DNA from: [Clostridium] innocuum
GTDB taxonomy: Bacteria; Bacillota_I; Bacilli_A; Erysipelotrichales; Erysipelotrichaceae
Direction of reading: 5' to 3'
Assembly: GCA_012317185.1 (NCBI GenBank)
Contig: CP048838.1
Span: 4,154,001 to 4,218,000, forward strand
Length of the DNA: 64,000 nt
Position numbers and translations under genes: made by a program. Below, piece by piece: positions 45,228 to 54,458 of the stretch (position 1 is its first letter; each line of letters begins with the position of its first letter). Under the pieces are notes generated by a model that made no database searches, was not told the DNA's origin, and saw only the letters and a program-made list of their open reading frames with translations.

Positions 45228-47945
45228 TTACATTCTACTTATGCTGTGTTCTTTTTCATCTGCCCTTCGCACTACCCGCACATTGGAAACCCGCATGATT
45301 CCCTGCTTGATATGCCGCAAAGCATGCAGCGGCTGTACCCTCGTGGATGGTGAGGAATGTACACGGCCTCTGATTTCACAGCAGACAATGTGCAGACCCG
45401 GCAGAGCATTTCGTACAACATGCACAATTACCTGCTCTTCACAATACATTCCGATTCTCCACCCATCCCCGTTTCTGCCATGTACAGGATGCAGGTACTC
45501 CCTGATCACTGCCTCCACCTGACGGTCGATATCCATATCCTCATGCTCTATCGTCAGCTGGATATTCAAAAGGATTTCGATAGGAGAACATATGTTAATT
45601 TTAAACGGAAAGGTATCCGGAAGCTGTTGTACAAGTACCTCCTCCACCTGCTTTTTCCGTTCACTAGTTTGTATAGAAAATACTTCCGTTTCCCATAACA
45701 CCGCCACATGAACGATGTGCTGTTCCACTAAGCAGCTGACGTCCTGCAGATCGCAGAAGCACTCCATCAGAAATTCCTCCATATCGCGCAGTGTCTGTAT
45801 ATGCATGTGGTTTTTAGATTGCGCAAGGCGCTTCATCAGATGTGCATCCGTCTCCTTTTTTCTCTGCCATACGGAGTCGCTCAGTGTACGGATAGAGGAA
45901 ATCCGCTGCATGCTTTGCGCCGGAAATACGACAGTCCCCTGTGGCAAAGCTTCTGCGGCAGACTCCTTACGGCAGAGGAGCCTTATTTCAATATGCTCAT
46001 TCTGCAGACAGCCAGGAAATGTCTTACGATAAAAGGTTACAATATGCTGTTCCTCATCATATAGCACCCTGCGTTCTGCAAGTTGCTCAGCTTCAGCCAC
46101 AAATGTACAGCTCTCCCAGCACTCCTGTACACGGAATTGCACTTCCTGTACATCGCCTTGGCAATGGACAGATACGGGAAGCTCATGGAAATGAAGTGTT
46201 TTTTCTATTGTGAATTCATCGTTTCCCTCAACGTATACGCAGTTTTCATATATGCGGCAGATACGGTTATCCCAATGCCCCTTTTCCTTTCGCACCTGTA
46301 TCCAGTATCCGCTTTTTCCAAAGCGTTCCTTTGCCTTCACCGTGGAAGGAAAAAACATGCTGAGTAGCCCGCTGTGCGAAAATCCGCCGGTTTCATCCTC
46401 TACGGAAAGCTTTATCTCTCCATCCTCTCCATCTATCAGAAACTGTACATCCTGGCTGCTGTCAAAGGACTGCAGCAGCTCCACAAACATACGGCAGGGA
46501 CCAATGCCGGGCTTTTGATTCAGCAGAAGGAACATCGTATCCAGCTTCACAGGGAAGGACGGAAACAAGAGAAATGTCTGCCCGATGCTGATATCCTCCT
46601 GCTGCCCATTTGCCCACAGTAGAATTTTATCTGGAGTGATGCGTTGATTTCCATAATCAAACTGCCAGCGTGAATGCGAAATCACAGGTATATGATGATA
46701 AGCGGGAAGCTGATAGCAATTTTCAGCCTTCGTAATCATCAGACGGAACCAGTAGCTTTCTATCCCGTCATAAACAAAGGGACACATATCCCTGGGACAG
46801 GTAAACTGAACACTGCAGGATTCCCTGGGCTGGTGAAAAAAATCCTTTGAAAAACGGACTTCATTCAGCTTTACCCACTCCCCGTTGAAATATTCCAGAC
46901 GCACGCCATCCACAAAGACATCGTACACGATCTGCTGTCTGGGCAGCCTGCGCATGAAAAGGTGATAATCTGTTTCTTCGATGAGCTCTTTTCCTGCCGT
47001 ATATACCACTTCCTCTGTGGAAAACTTCCATGTCAGCGCTGCATTAAGGCGTGTGAATACCTCATCACAGCGCATATAGCATGTTTGAAATATGGAAATT
47101 GGAGCATCTGCGAGAGGAAAATGTCCGGGATTTTCTTCCATATCCTGTACACTGATACTATCCGGATAAGAGGATGCAGGTGGAATCCGCAGAAAAATGC
47201 TGTCGATATATAGAGAAGGCAGTGTCATGACATCAAATACCTCCATGGTAAACACGAGAGTTCCCTCGGAAATCGGAAAGGCTTCATGAAAGTGAAAGCA
47301 CAGATGATCTTCATCCTGCATAAGCGTCCAGTCATCGCGCACCTCGTCTTCCCAGCAGATGCTCCATCGTACACTGGCAGAGGTCAGCCATGTCAGAAAG
47401 GATTTTTTCTGCGCTTGCGCTGTTTCAAAATATACCTCGCAAACCGGATGCTTCCTGCGTTTAAAGATATTTCCAACACAAAACTGCAGCGCATACCGCT
47501 GTATGCTTTCTTCTGTCTGTTGAACCAACGGTATATCTTTACACACAGGAATGTGCGTGATCGAGCGATGCTCAGGATCGGCAAAAAACACCTCCTGTAT
47601 GGATGTATGCTGCAGGCAGATATCCTCCTTTACCTTTACCGGCAGCAAAGCGCTTCCCTGAATATAGAAGTGGGTATCTTTCTTTACCAGCACACCCTGA
47701 TACGCTAAAGAGGGATGAAGTTGCAGGCAGGTCATAAAGGGGGAGGCATACAGGCGCTGATAAGGCATGCGGTTCACATACAGACGGTGATGAACATCCA
47801 TCATTTGCTGCAAAGCCTTTTGTGTATTCAGTAGCATTTGAATTCCGATATCCTGAATAATCGTCGCAGGATCCGTTTCATCAGCCTGCCACTGTTCAAG
47901 ATATGCCATTTGCCGCGCTTTCTGCAGTGCTTTTAAATCGGTCAC
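45228..47945 (-). CDS. eCIS baseplate J-like protein (Afp11/gp6-like)
   Basis: 905 residues, the largest structural protein here. N-terminus ADETDPATIIQDIGIQMLLNTQKALQQMM and C-terminal half with PFKINICSPIEILLNIQLTIEHEDMDID typical of gpJ/gp6-like wedges. Also MAYLEQWQ at the start. Together with the Afp12-like neighbour it makes the hexameric wedge. Confidence 0.82.
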   Translation of the reverse strand: MTDLKALQKARQMAYLEQWQADETDPATIIQDIGIQMLLNTQKALQQMMDVHHRLYVNRMPYQRLYASPFMTCLQLHPSLAYQGVLVKKDTHFYIQGSALLPVKVKEDICLQHTSIQEVFFADPEHRSITHIPVCKDIPLVQQTEESIQRYALQFCVGNIFKRRKHPVCEVYFETAQAQKKSFLTWLTSASVRWSICWEDEVRDDWTLMQDEDHLCFHFHEAFPISEGTLVFTMEVFDVMTLPSLYIDSIFLRIPPASSYPDSISVQDMEENPGHFPLADAPISIFQTCYMRCDEVFTRLNAALTWKFSTEEVVYTAGKELIEETDYHLFMRRLPRQQIVYDVFVDGVRLEYFNGEWVKLNEVRFSKDFFHQPRESCSVQFTCPRDMCPFVYDGIESYWFRLMITKAENCYQLPAYHHIPVISHSRWQFDYGNQRITPDKILLWANGQQEDISIGQTFLLFPSFPVKLDTMFLLLNQKPGIGPCRMFVELLQSFDSSQDVQFLIDGEDGEIKLSVEDETGGFSHSGLLSMFFPSTVKAKERFGKSGYWIQVRKEKGHWDNRICRIYENCVYVEGNDEFTIEKTLHFHELPVSVHCQGDVQEVQFRVQECWESCTFVAEAEQLAERRVLYDEEQHIVTFYRKTFPGCLQNEHIEIRLLCRKESAAEALPQGTVVFPAQSMQRISSIRTLSDSVWQRKKETDAHLMKRLAQSKNHMHIQTLRDMEEFLMECFCDLQDVSCLVEQHIVHVAVLWETEVFSIQTSERKKQVEEVLVQQLPDTFPFKINICSPIEILLNIQLTIEHEDMDIDRQVEAVIREYLHPVHGRNGDGWRIGMYCEEQVIVHVVRNALPGLHIVCCEIRGRVHSSPSTRVQPLHALRHIKQGIMRVSNVRVVRRADEKEHSISRM

Positions 47946-47998
47946 AGCTTTCCCTCCTTTAACGTTCTCCTAAATGGTTGACAGTATGCGCAAAACAG

Positions 47999-48382
47999 TT
48001 ATCCGCTTTCCAAAGCCAGGGGATACTGTAACGCATCTCGCTTGCTATGCTCAGTACAGAGGTAGGAAATCGTAATCAGCAATACTGCATCCTCTCTTTG
48101 AAAGTCGACCTCAATATCTGTAATGCGCGGTTCCCATGTATGCAGGGATGCGATAATTTCCCGGCGGATCATTTCTTCCGTTTCAACGCTTTGATTCTCA
48201 AAGACATAGTCCTTAAGACGGCTGCCGAAAGAAGGCAGCATCCATCTCTCCTGAACATGGGTCGATAGAATCAGAAACACGCTGTTTCGAATGAGCTGTC
48301 TTTCATCACACAAAGATGAATGGTGTGTCCATGGATCAATTTGAAAGGGAAAGGAAAGCGTCGTATCCTGCGTTTTATCCAA
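47999..48382 (-). CDS. gp25-like baseplate wedge protein
   Basis: 127 residues, GPW/gp25 family: DERQLIRNSVFLILSTHVQERWMLPSFGSRL, then EPRITDIEVDF. Connects sheath and baseplate. Overlaps the spike gene by 8 nt. Close to the usual length. Confidence 0.9.
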   Translation of the reverse strand: MDKTQDTTLSFPFQIDPWTHHSSLCDERQLIRNSVFLILSTHVQERWMLPSFGSRLKDYVFENQSVETEEMIRREIIASLHTWEPRITDIEVDFQREDAVLLITISYLCTEHSKRDALQYPLALESG

Positions 48383-49136
48383 GTTTAACGATGCCTCCCT
48401 GTACTTCGGTGATTCCGCTTGCAGAGATTTTCACGCTGGAATTTCCCTTGATTCCGACCTCCAGCTTTGCCTCCAGATTCACCTTCTGAGCACTGAGTTT
48501 TGTATCCATGGTGGTTTCACTTGTCAGCGCCTGTCCTTTGATCTGCAGCTTTTTACCTTCGATGCAGATAGTTCCATCCTTCTTCATGGTGATACTGCCC
48601 TCACCGCAGACCAGCTTTAATTCTTTTTCCGCATCCAGCTTCACACAGCCGTTTTTGCCATCCAGCAGCAACGAGCTGTCCTTCAGCTGCAGCTGCAGCT
48701 GCTGTTCCTTTTCATCCAGTTGCATAGCGGTATCCTGGCAGGTGATTTCTGCTTTTGCGGCATTCTCCTCATCCCAGAGCGAAAGCTTCATTCCGTTTTT
48801 CATAAGCCACTGCTTCTGTTCATTCTTCTCACTGCAGCCCTCCCAGATGGAAGCATCACCGGGGGCAATACAGCCGATGGCAACCGCTCTTCGCATATGC
48901 TCTCCGCTAAACATGACCATCACCTGATCTCCGATTTCGGCACGGCACAGAAAACCGTAGCTCTTACCGCCATATGGCAGCAGCAGCTCCACATCCTCCA
49001 GTATATCCTCTCCCTTTTTCATGTACGGAAGTTGTACATGCAGGGTTGCTTTTTTCTCATCCGTTCCATATCCGCATACTGTCGCAATTACCATATTGCG
49101 GAAACTATTTTGTTCATCCATATGCATCAGATCCAT
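48375..49136 (-). CDS. Spike/VgrG-like baseplate protein (gpV-like)
   Basis: 253 residues: OB-fold region (VIATVCGYG..VQLPYMKKGEDI..GDQVMVMFSGEH, about 14-85), then long beta-prism repeats (MKLSLWDEENAAKAEITC..ILKL..) typical of gp5/VgrG shafts. Forms the central membrane-piercing spike together with the PAAR-like tip. Confidence 0.85.
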   Translation of the reverse strand: MDLMHMDEQNSFRNMVIATVCGYGTDEKKATLHVQLPYMKKGEDILEDVELLLPYGGKSYGFLCRAEIGDQVMVMFSGEHMRRAVAIGCIAPGDASIWEGCSEKNEQKQWLMKNGMKLSLWDEENAAKAEITCQDTAMQLDEKEQQLQLQLKDSSLLLDGKNGCVKLDAEKELKLVCGEGSITMKKDGTICIEGKKLQIKGQALTSETTMDTKLSAQKVNLEAKLEVGIKGNSSVKISASGITEVQGGIVKLG

Positions 49137-49140
49137 AATT

Positions 49141-50205
49141 TCATCCTTTCTCTATGACAGCTTCCCATTCACTGTAGGCACTTGTATCGTCAATGTGGTG
49201 CAGCATGTGCGTTACATAGCCTTTCTTTTGTTCACCATCTCCGCTTTTTGGAAGTACCAGTTCATCACCGCATTGCAGCCACGGCAGAAACACACACTGT
49301 CCATTTACCTTTGCATAGCTGTTTTCTACTTCCTTTTTCATACCGGCAACCATGCAGTTCAGTTCTTCTATATCATGAAAGCCGTCATCCACCACACTTG
49401 TGGAGGTATGCTTCAAAATGCCGGACAGTTTTTTTGTATAAGGCAGGGACGATAGGGTAACGCTCTCCTGTACGACTTTCTTCTCCTCATAGCCATCGCA
49501 GGTTGCGACTGTAAGCGTACCAATCAGATCCTGTATCGTATATAGCAGCTCCACCTGCTGCACTTCCTGCGCAGCATCCAGCTCCATCATTTCTTTGGAC
49601 GCTGTATAACGCGGTTCAAAATGCAGCGTATCTCCCCGCATATAGCAGGTATACAAAGCCTGCATGCACAGCTTCTCCAGAATATCGAAATCACTGCAGC
49701 CCATCACCGGCCATATGGAATCCATGGAGTGAGGCAAGGGTGTCATCGCAAGGGATGCGTAATATTCCGCATACAGCGGTGTTTCCAAAATATCCTGCAG
49801 CAATGCATTCTTCATTTTTCCGCTTTCCACAGCTGATCGCTTGTGCAGCATCATCAGTCCCTTCACATCCTGTGCATAGATTTCCAGCTCCTGCAGCTGC
49901 GCATGTCCACTTTCACGCAGGGTCATCGTGTGAACATATCCCTGAAAAATAAGCTTTTCCTTCTTCTGATATCCTCCAAAAACGCTAAGACATGCCCCGC
50001 TTTGCAGATTGCTCAAAACCTCACCGGCATCCGTTATATCACAAAATAAAACCTCGGCTGTATTCGTTTTCAGCTCGCATGTTGTATCAATGTGCATACG
50101 GCTCAGACTCAGCGCCCCCGGATACAGCTGTCTGCCATCAACCTTTACGGTACAGGTCAGCTTTTCAAATCCGGAATTGGATGCTTTTAATTCACTCAGC
50201 TTCAT
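49141..50205 (-). CDS. gpD/gp27-like hub protein
   Basis: 354 residues. Late control D/VgrG-N-like beta domains (LSLSRMHIDTTCELKTNTAEVLF, SVFGGYQKKEKLIFQGYVHTM) and C-terminal hub region ending at the next gene's start. Connects tube and spike. Four nucleotides overlap the CIS-tube gene. Confidence 0.82.
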   Translation of the reverse strand: MKLSELKASNSGFEKLTCTVKVDGRQLYPGALSLSRMHIDTTCELKTNTAEVLFCDITDAGEVLSNLQSGACLSVFGGYQKKEKLIFQGYVHTMTLRESGHAQLQELEIYAQDVKGLMMLHKRSAVESGKMKNALLQDILETPLYAEYYASLAMTPLPHSMDSIWPVMGCSDFDILEKLCMQALYTCYMRGDTLHFEPRYTASKEMMELDAAQEVQQVELLYTIQDLIGTLTVATCDGYEEKKVVQESVTLSSLPYTKKLSGILKHTSTSVVDDGFHDIEELNCMVAGMKKEVENSYAKVNGQCVFLPWLQCGDELVLPKSGDGEQKKGYVTHMLHHIDDTSAYSEWEAVIEKG

Positions 50206-50804
50206 AATCTGGCCTTTTTGACATTTTGTTTGCGGGCGATTTGTTTCCAGTCGTCGCTTTCCTTGAAGCTGCGCATGGATTCCAGGAAAGAGGTATGCTC
50301 CATAAGTTCACCGTTTTCTTTCGGCTCTGCTTCCGCTATCTGTTCTCCGTAATATTCTCCGGCAATGGATATGGAAACCTCCGCACGCACAGGAACTCCG
50401 GATGGTGAAAACATCGTATAGCGGACATCAATTTTTTCCAGAATCCCAATCACACAAATCGAACTCCAGGTAAAACATATTTTTTTCAGGTTTTCTTTCG
50501 TCTCCACACCGACATTTGTATAGGGATACAGCTTACGGATATAGGAGCGTACATCCTCATAGCTTTTTTGTGAAAGAGAGGTAAAGGTGTTGTAAAAAAG
50601 TGTTGTGGAAAGATGCAGAACCTGTTTATCCTTTTTTGTTTCCACCGGATTGACATGAGGATCGCCTGTTCCCTTTTCCATATCATATAAAGATGCAACA
50701 GCCTCACTGATTGCAATCTCGTTCGGATTAAACTGTACATGAAATGAATTTGATCCGGGTTTTCCGCTATCATCTACATTGGACAGTTTTGCCTTCGTCA
50801 GCAT
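50202..50804 (-). CDS. CIS tube-initiator/LysM-type baseplate protein (Afp7-like)
   Basis: 200 residues from ATG 50804 (AAGGAGGTAGCGAC upstream). Pattern typical of Afp7/Pvc7 contractile-injection hub protein: HVQFNPNEIAISEAVA and LFYNTFTSLSQKSYEDVRSYIRKLYP, though a LysM repeat is not visible at the C-terminus. Stacks on the hub at tube start. Confidence 0.78.
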   Translation of the reverse strand: MLTKAKLSNVDDSGKPGSNSFHVQFNPNEIAISEAVASLYDMEKGTGDPHVNPVETKKDKQVLHLSTTLFYNTFTSLSQKSYEDVRSYIRKLYPYTNVGVETKENLKKICFTWSSICVIGILEKIDVRYTMFSPSGVPVRAEVSISIAGEYYGEQIAEAEPKENGELMEHTSFLESMRSFKESDDWKQIARKQNVKKARL

Positions 50805-50808
50805 GTCG

Positions 50809-51585
50809 CTACCTCCTTCCCTCACGCAGACGCTCCCGCTTTGTTCTGCGCTCCACTTCGCGTATCACCGTGTTTACCAGTGTATTCATATCGTTACGCT
50901 GTACAGCTGCACGATGCTCTGGTTCACGTTCTACATGCATCTCATCTCTGCTTTTTTCTGAAATGACCTCTCGCTGCAGCTGTATTTTCTCACGATGGAT
51001 CAGTGCCCTGCTCTGCTGGTATATCACAGGAATAAGCACCTGCTTCCATGACTGTGAAGACAGTGTCGTAAACAAGGAAGATCTGAACAGGCTACCGGCA
51101 TAGGAGTACTGTGAAAGGCGGTTCATATGCGTGTTCAGGCAGTTTTTTATCTCTCTGTTATGTAAGTAGCTTACAGCCAGCTCTTTTGCTTTCGCAGGAT
51201 GGTACTTATAATAGCTCTTTTCCTCCAGCAGACGCTGCTCTGCCAGCCGTTCGATAGATTGCTTAGCAAGGTGTAGCTGCAGTATTCTGGAAGGGTACTT
51301 CCTGTTTATAACTTTTTTTGACTGAATGATAAGGCTTCTTTCATCATTTTGATGATTCAGCATCAGAAAAGTCTGCGCCTGGTGTACATGCAACGTCATC
51401 ATATGGTGAATATGATGGGTATGCTCTTCCTTTCGTATGACACTGCTTCTGACTTCTCTTAAAACGGTCTTCGCTTTTAAGAATGTCGGATGAAATTCAT
51501 GATGCAGGGTCCGATTCAGGTGCAGTGTCATAATCGGACGAAACCTCTTCAGCTTTCGTTTCCTGCGCCAGCTATGAAAGAACAT
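50809..51585 (-). CDS. Unrecognised basic, His-rich protein in eCIS operon
   Basis: 258 residues from ATG 51585 (GGAGA 6 nt upstream), overlapping the tube-2 gene by 14 nt. Strongly basic and helical: starts FFHSWRRKRKLKRF, many His (HTHHIHHMM near 65-73), Arg/Glu-rich C-terminus. No family recognised. Its place corresponds to no named Afp gene; a tape-measure/ruler or nucleic-acid-binding role is possible because no other tape measure is visible. Confidence 0.65.
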   Translation of the reverse strand: MFFHSWRRKRKLKRFRPIMTLHLNRTLHHEFHPTFLKAKTVLREVRSSVIRKEEHTHHIHHMMTLHVHQAQTFLMLNHQNDERSLIIQSKKVINRKYPSRILQLHLAKQSIERLAEQRLLEEKSYYKYHPAKAKELAVSYLHNREIKNCLNTHMNRLSQYSYAGSLFRSSLFTTLSSQSWKQVLIPVIYQQSRALIHREKIQLQREVISEKSRDEMHVEREPEHRAAVQRNDMNTLVNTVIREVERRTKRERLREGRR

Positions 51586-51985
51586 GCAGTTCTCCGTATG
51601 CCAGTGTAAAGGTGTCAATCAGTGCTTCATTCCCCTGTGCCTGCAGGGAGGATACCTCCCATTTGGATACCAGCAGGTTTTTCAGCATATAGGTTTTCAT
51701 AACGGTTCTTCCATCATGTCCATAGACCTCGATCTTCATAGAATCAAGCTGCTCTCCTACCAGATAAAACGGATGAGATTGTCCGCTGTAAACACCTTTT
51801 TTCAGGGTAATCGTCCCCTGTGCAGCAGTACGTTTAGGGAAAAGGAGAACAGCATCATTCCGTCCTCCCTCCTGGTATGTTTCAACTTCGATTTCTCTGG
51901 CGATTCCGCTCAGCTCCTGAAATCCCATCATCGTATTCTGTATGGTCACACCAAAACGGTAGGCATGCAGCAATTCCATTGTCAT
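51572..51985 (-). CDS. eCIS tube protein 2 (gp19-like, Afp5-type)
   Basis: 137 residues; gp19-type tube fold: AYRFGVTIQNTMMGFQELSGI, then TITLKKGVYSGQSHPFYLV and WEVSSLQAQGNEALIDTFTLAYGEL. Second tube paralogue, probably the baseplate-proximal initiator ring. Start has two candidates (MTMELL). Confidence 0.85.
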   Translation of the reverse strand: MTMELLHAYRFGVTIQNTMMGFQELSGIAREIEVETYQEGGRNDAVLLFPKRTAAQGTITLKKGVYSGQSHPFYLVGEQLDSMKIEVYGHDGRTVMKTYMLKNLLVSKWEVSSLQAQGNEALIDTFTLAYGELHVLS

Positions 51986-52048
51986 AAATATACAGATACC
52001 GGGTGATGGTATCCTCTCCTTTTTGCTTTCATACGCACCTCCGTTAGA

Positions 52049-52204
52049 TTATATATCAAATATACTTTCTGCTTCTCCATTCGCTCTGCGGTTGATTCTG
52101 CCAGCCTCATCACAGAACCGGTTGCGCTCAATATGCGGTAAAAGAAGAAGCTCGTCATAGGACCAGTGAAAATAATAGGCCAGGAATGATATCTGTTCAT
52201 ACAG
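52049..52204 (-). CDS. DUF6760-like small eCIS protein (non-AUG start)
   Basis: About 51 residues, LYEQISFLAYYFHWSYDELLLLPHIERNRFC.. matching the small eCIS protein with aromatic FHW and LPH-ER motifs. No ATG is in frame at the start; CTG (52204-52202) overlapping the upstream TGA is the best candidate by homologue length, so start is uncertain. A longer frame in another phase in this stretch is rejected. Confidence 0.6.
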   Translation of the reverse strand: MYEQISFLAYYFHWSYDELLLLPHIERNRFCDEAGRINRRANGEAESIFDI

Positions 52205-52586
52205 TGTATCGCGGCTGTACAGACTCAGTCCTGCTGATAAAATTTATCGGTTCCGTAAACTCCTTACCGCAGTGCGGGCAGATAACACGTACCATCAAAT
52301 CTTCATTATTGTTGATCGTTTCGTACATGTTCTGTAAAAAATTCACATCAGCTGTATACATATCTTCGATCATTTCCGGTGTCACGAAATCACAGCCATC
52401 CAGCTTCACAATGACTTTGCTAAGTAGAATGATGGTCGCATATTCCGGAGCTGCCTTTGCTTTCGGATGACGGGAGGCCTCAATTTCATCCTTCGCGGTC
52501 GCCAGTCTCATGAAGCCTTCCTTATGGATACCGCCATCCTCTGATCGATAGCCCTTTGGCAGCTTGAATTGATATTCTGTCTGCAT
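52197..52586 (-). CDS. eCIS tail assembly protein with zinc-ribbon tail
   Basis: 129 residues: KLPKGYRSEDGGIHKEGFMRLATAKDEIE and ASRHPKAKAAPEYATIILL typical of phage/eCIS tail assembly proteins in this position; near the C-terminus VICPHCGKEF (a CxxC half-site). Chaperone of tube or tape by analogy. Stop overlaps the DUF6760-like gene. Confidence 0.72.
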   Translation of the reverse strand: MQTEYQFKLPKGYRSEDGGIHKEGFMRLATAKDEIEASRHPKAKAAPEYATIILLSKVIVKLDGCDFVTPEMIEDMYTADVNFLQNMYETINNNEDLMVRVICPHCGKEFTEPINFISRTESVQPRYTV

Positions 52587-52596
52587 ATGGTTTCAC

Positions 52597-53028
52597 CTAC
52601 CCTCTGATAATCGCTTCACACGCGATATCCACGGATTCCACAGCCAGTTCATTTCCGGTTGCACTGAAATCGGAAAGCGCCAGCTTGATAGGAATCGCCT
52701 TCTGCAGCGTCCAGGAAGTAAGCACGGATTTGTGATCATCCCCCAGCAGTTCTATTTTTACATCCTCCTGCTTTACCGTAGCAGTTTGTGCGCTGTTCAG
52801 CCAGTCATAAAGTGCCTTGCTGGCGGTCAGACCGTATTTCAGTGTGACATTGCCATATTTGACGATTCCCTGCTGCTTGATTGGTGAACTGGATTCATAA
52901 TTTCCTTCCCGATATTCAATCGGTTCGTAGGAGATGTCCCCTTTGGATATCTCAGAAAAGCCCATATCTCCAAGACTTCCCACGGTGACCTTATAGTTAT
53001 ATTTTTTAAATGGATATACGACAGCCAT
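52597..53028 (-). CDS. eCIS major tube protein (gp19-like)
   Basis: 143 residues; T4 gp19-like inner-tube fold: YNYKVTVGSLGDMGFSEISKGDISYEPIEYREGN, VTLKYGLTAS, ELLGDDHKSVLTSWTLQKAIPIKLALSDFSATGNELAVESVDIACE. Forms the Hcp-like inner tube that is pushed out on contraction. Good family match. Confidence 0.9.
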   Translation of the reverse strand: MAVVYPFKKYNYKVTVGSLGDMGFSEISKGDISYEPIEYREGNYESSSPIKQQGIVKYGNVTLKYGLTASKALYDWLNSAQTATVKQEDVKIELLGDDHKSVLTSWTLQKAIPIKLALSDFSATGNELAVESVDIACEAIIRG

Positions 53029-53047
53029 AGTGCTTCCTCCTTAATTG

Positions 53048-54034
53048 TTATTTTGCTTTTGTTTTATATTTTAAAGGCACTCCCTGATAATCCAGAGTAT
53101 GTGCGTACAGCATGATTTTATCTGTTGTATAATGAATTTCATCCACCTGAAGTCTTGTACCAGGCGGAAGCATAACCTCATATTCCTCAGCATATTTCTG
53201 TTCGTTCTTAGGTAGATATGCCCCATGCTTTCCTAATAGTTTGATAGACCATTGCAGTGATTTTTTTGAGTATTTACTATTCTTGTCATAAAAGGTTGAC
53301 ACTATTTTATTCATAACCACAATTTCATTTGTTTTGTAAATTCCCGGGTTTTCATTCGTTATTTTGTATAGCATTTTGTAGTTTGATTTATAAGCAATCA
53401 AATCTTCCCCCCTACCTACCCAGTTCCCCTGATATGGTGTCAACAAATTCATTTTCCAGTTAAGTGCCAACAGATTTGCTGATTTTAAATGATTTTCATC
53501 AGTATCAACTTCATCTCCCTGCGTTCCCAGCATTAGCATTAGCGCCGTATTGATTTCCCTATATGTATTCGTCATATACAGTTCCGGAGCACCTTTAATT
53601 TCCCCGCTTAATTCAAATACAGTTTTGATTTCATAAGTGGTTATACCTGTAAAAATAGGATCAGCAGAAAGGATAGGAAGAACTTTATCTTGTATTTGTT
53701 TTGAAGAGAAAGCAGTGTTCCACTGTAATCCGATAGCTATCAAAGTAGCAGCTCTTTCCATACGGGGTGTATCATCTAATTCGTGATGATAGCCCTTCTC
53801 AAATTTTTTATCAATATAGAATAGCAGCGTTCCTTTTGTATTTGAATCCCAGCGTTCAACAATTTCGGCTCTGAGCAGACTGGAATCCGGCTTACGCTGA
53901 TACCACGTAATCCAGGTTGCTGCATTACTTTTTCCGCTTAAAGGGGCATAAGGACTGGATACATCATCTGTTATATAATAAAGCTTATCTGGCTGTTGTT
54001 TATTTTGATACCATGTCAGTTTTAAATCCTCCAA
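53048..54034 (-). CDS. ADP-ribosyltransferase-like eCIS effector (C-terminal half of split gene)
   Basis: 328 residues read from a TTG at 54034 (GATTGGAG nearby, no strong site). R-S-E class ADP-ribosyltransferase pattern: Arg in VGRGED (208), STF in IVSTFYDK (246-248), and EEYEVMLPPGT with ExE at Glu284/Glu286. Upstream, in the same frame and only 7 codons away, lies the stop of a DUF4157 protein, so this looks like the toxin half of a single effector broken by TAA. It may be inactive, made by readthrough, or translated alone. More AT-rich than neighbours. Confidence 0.75.
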   Translation of the reverse strand: MEDLKLTWYQNKQQPDKLYYITDDVSSPYAPLSGKSNAATWITWYQRKPDSSLLRAEIVERWDSNTKGTLLFYIDKKFEKGYHHELDDTPRMERAATLIAIGLQWNTAFSSKQIQDKVLPILSADPIFTGITTYEIKTVFELSGEIKGAPELYMTNTYREINTALMLMLGTQGDEVDTDENHLKSANLLALNWKMNLLTPYQGNWVGRGEDLIAYKSNYKMLYKITNENPGIYKTNEIVVMNKIVSTFYDKNSKYSKKSLQWSIKLLGKHGAYLPKNEQKYAEEYEVMLPPGTRLQVDEIHYTTDKIMLYAHTLDYQGVPLKYKTKAK

Positions 54035-54055
54035 TCGATAGCTGCAATCCCCATT

Positions 54056-54457
54056 TTATTCAAGAATCCATGCTGGCTGTAATACTGCAGATGCAGGTAC
54101 GGACGGACTTGTATGGGCGATTGCATGCTGCTTTACAGGGATCCGCTTCAGACAGTCACCAATCGTATCTGCTTCTTTCTCCAGGAATGCATGATCTTGT
54201 ATTGCATTCCCCTTTATATGCTTATTTGCTGTAATTGGTGACATCATCTGTTGTACTGCGTGACCAAGCTCATGTGTGAAGCATGATTCAGCAGTTGATG
54301 CCATGTGAATTTCAGGGAACCGCGTAAACGCCTGTGCATGAATATTCCCGGGCAAACTGGAAGCACGATGAACTGAAAGGATGGAATCTGCGCCATGGTA
54401 AGCATTTGAGGCTTCCTGCATGGCCTCCTCTCGATTAAGAAAGCCCCGTTGTTTCAT
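54056..54457 (-). CDS. eCIS core DUF4157 half of the split effector
   Basis: 133 residues from ATG 54457, 1 nt after the sheath stop (AGGAAC upstream). DUF4157 core with metalloprotease-like HELGHAVQQ (His62-Glu63..His66) and GAD..LP. DUF4157 is the N-terminal domain typical of eCIS effectors, thought to aid loading. Ends at TAA 54058-54056; beyond it the frame continues NGDCSYRLEDLK into the ADP-ribosyltransferase. Confidence 0.8.
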   Translation of the reverse strand: MKQRGFLNREEAMQEASNAYHGADSILSVHRASSLPGNIHAQAFTRFPEIHMASTAESCFTHELGHAVQQMMSPITANKHIKGNAIQDHAFLEKEADTIGDCLKRIPVKQHAIAHTSPSVPASAVLQPAWILE

Positions 54458-54458
54458 T

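Noticed and set aside
51982..52200. 72-codon frame between tail assembly and tube-2 genes
   Set aside because: Another frame of the same stretch matches a conserved eCIS small protein (FHW, LPH-ER motifs); that one is annotated instead.
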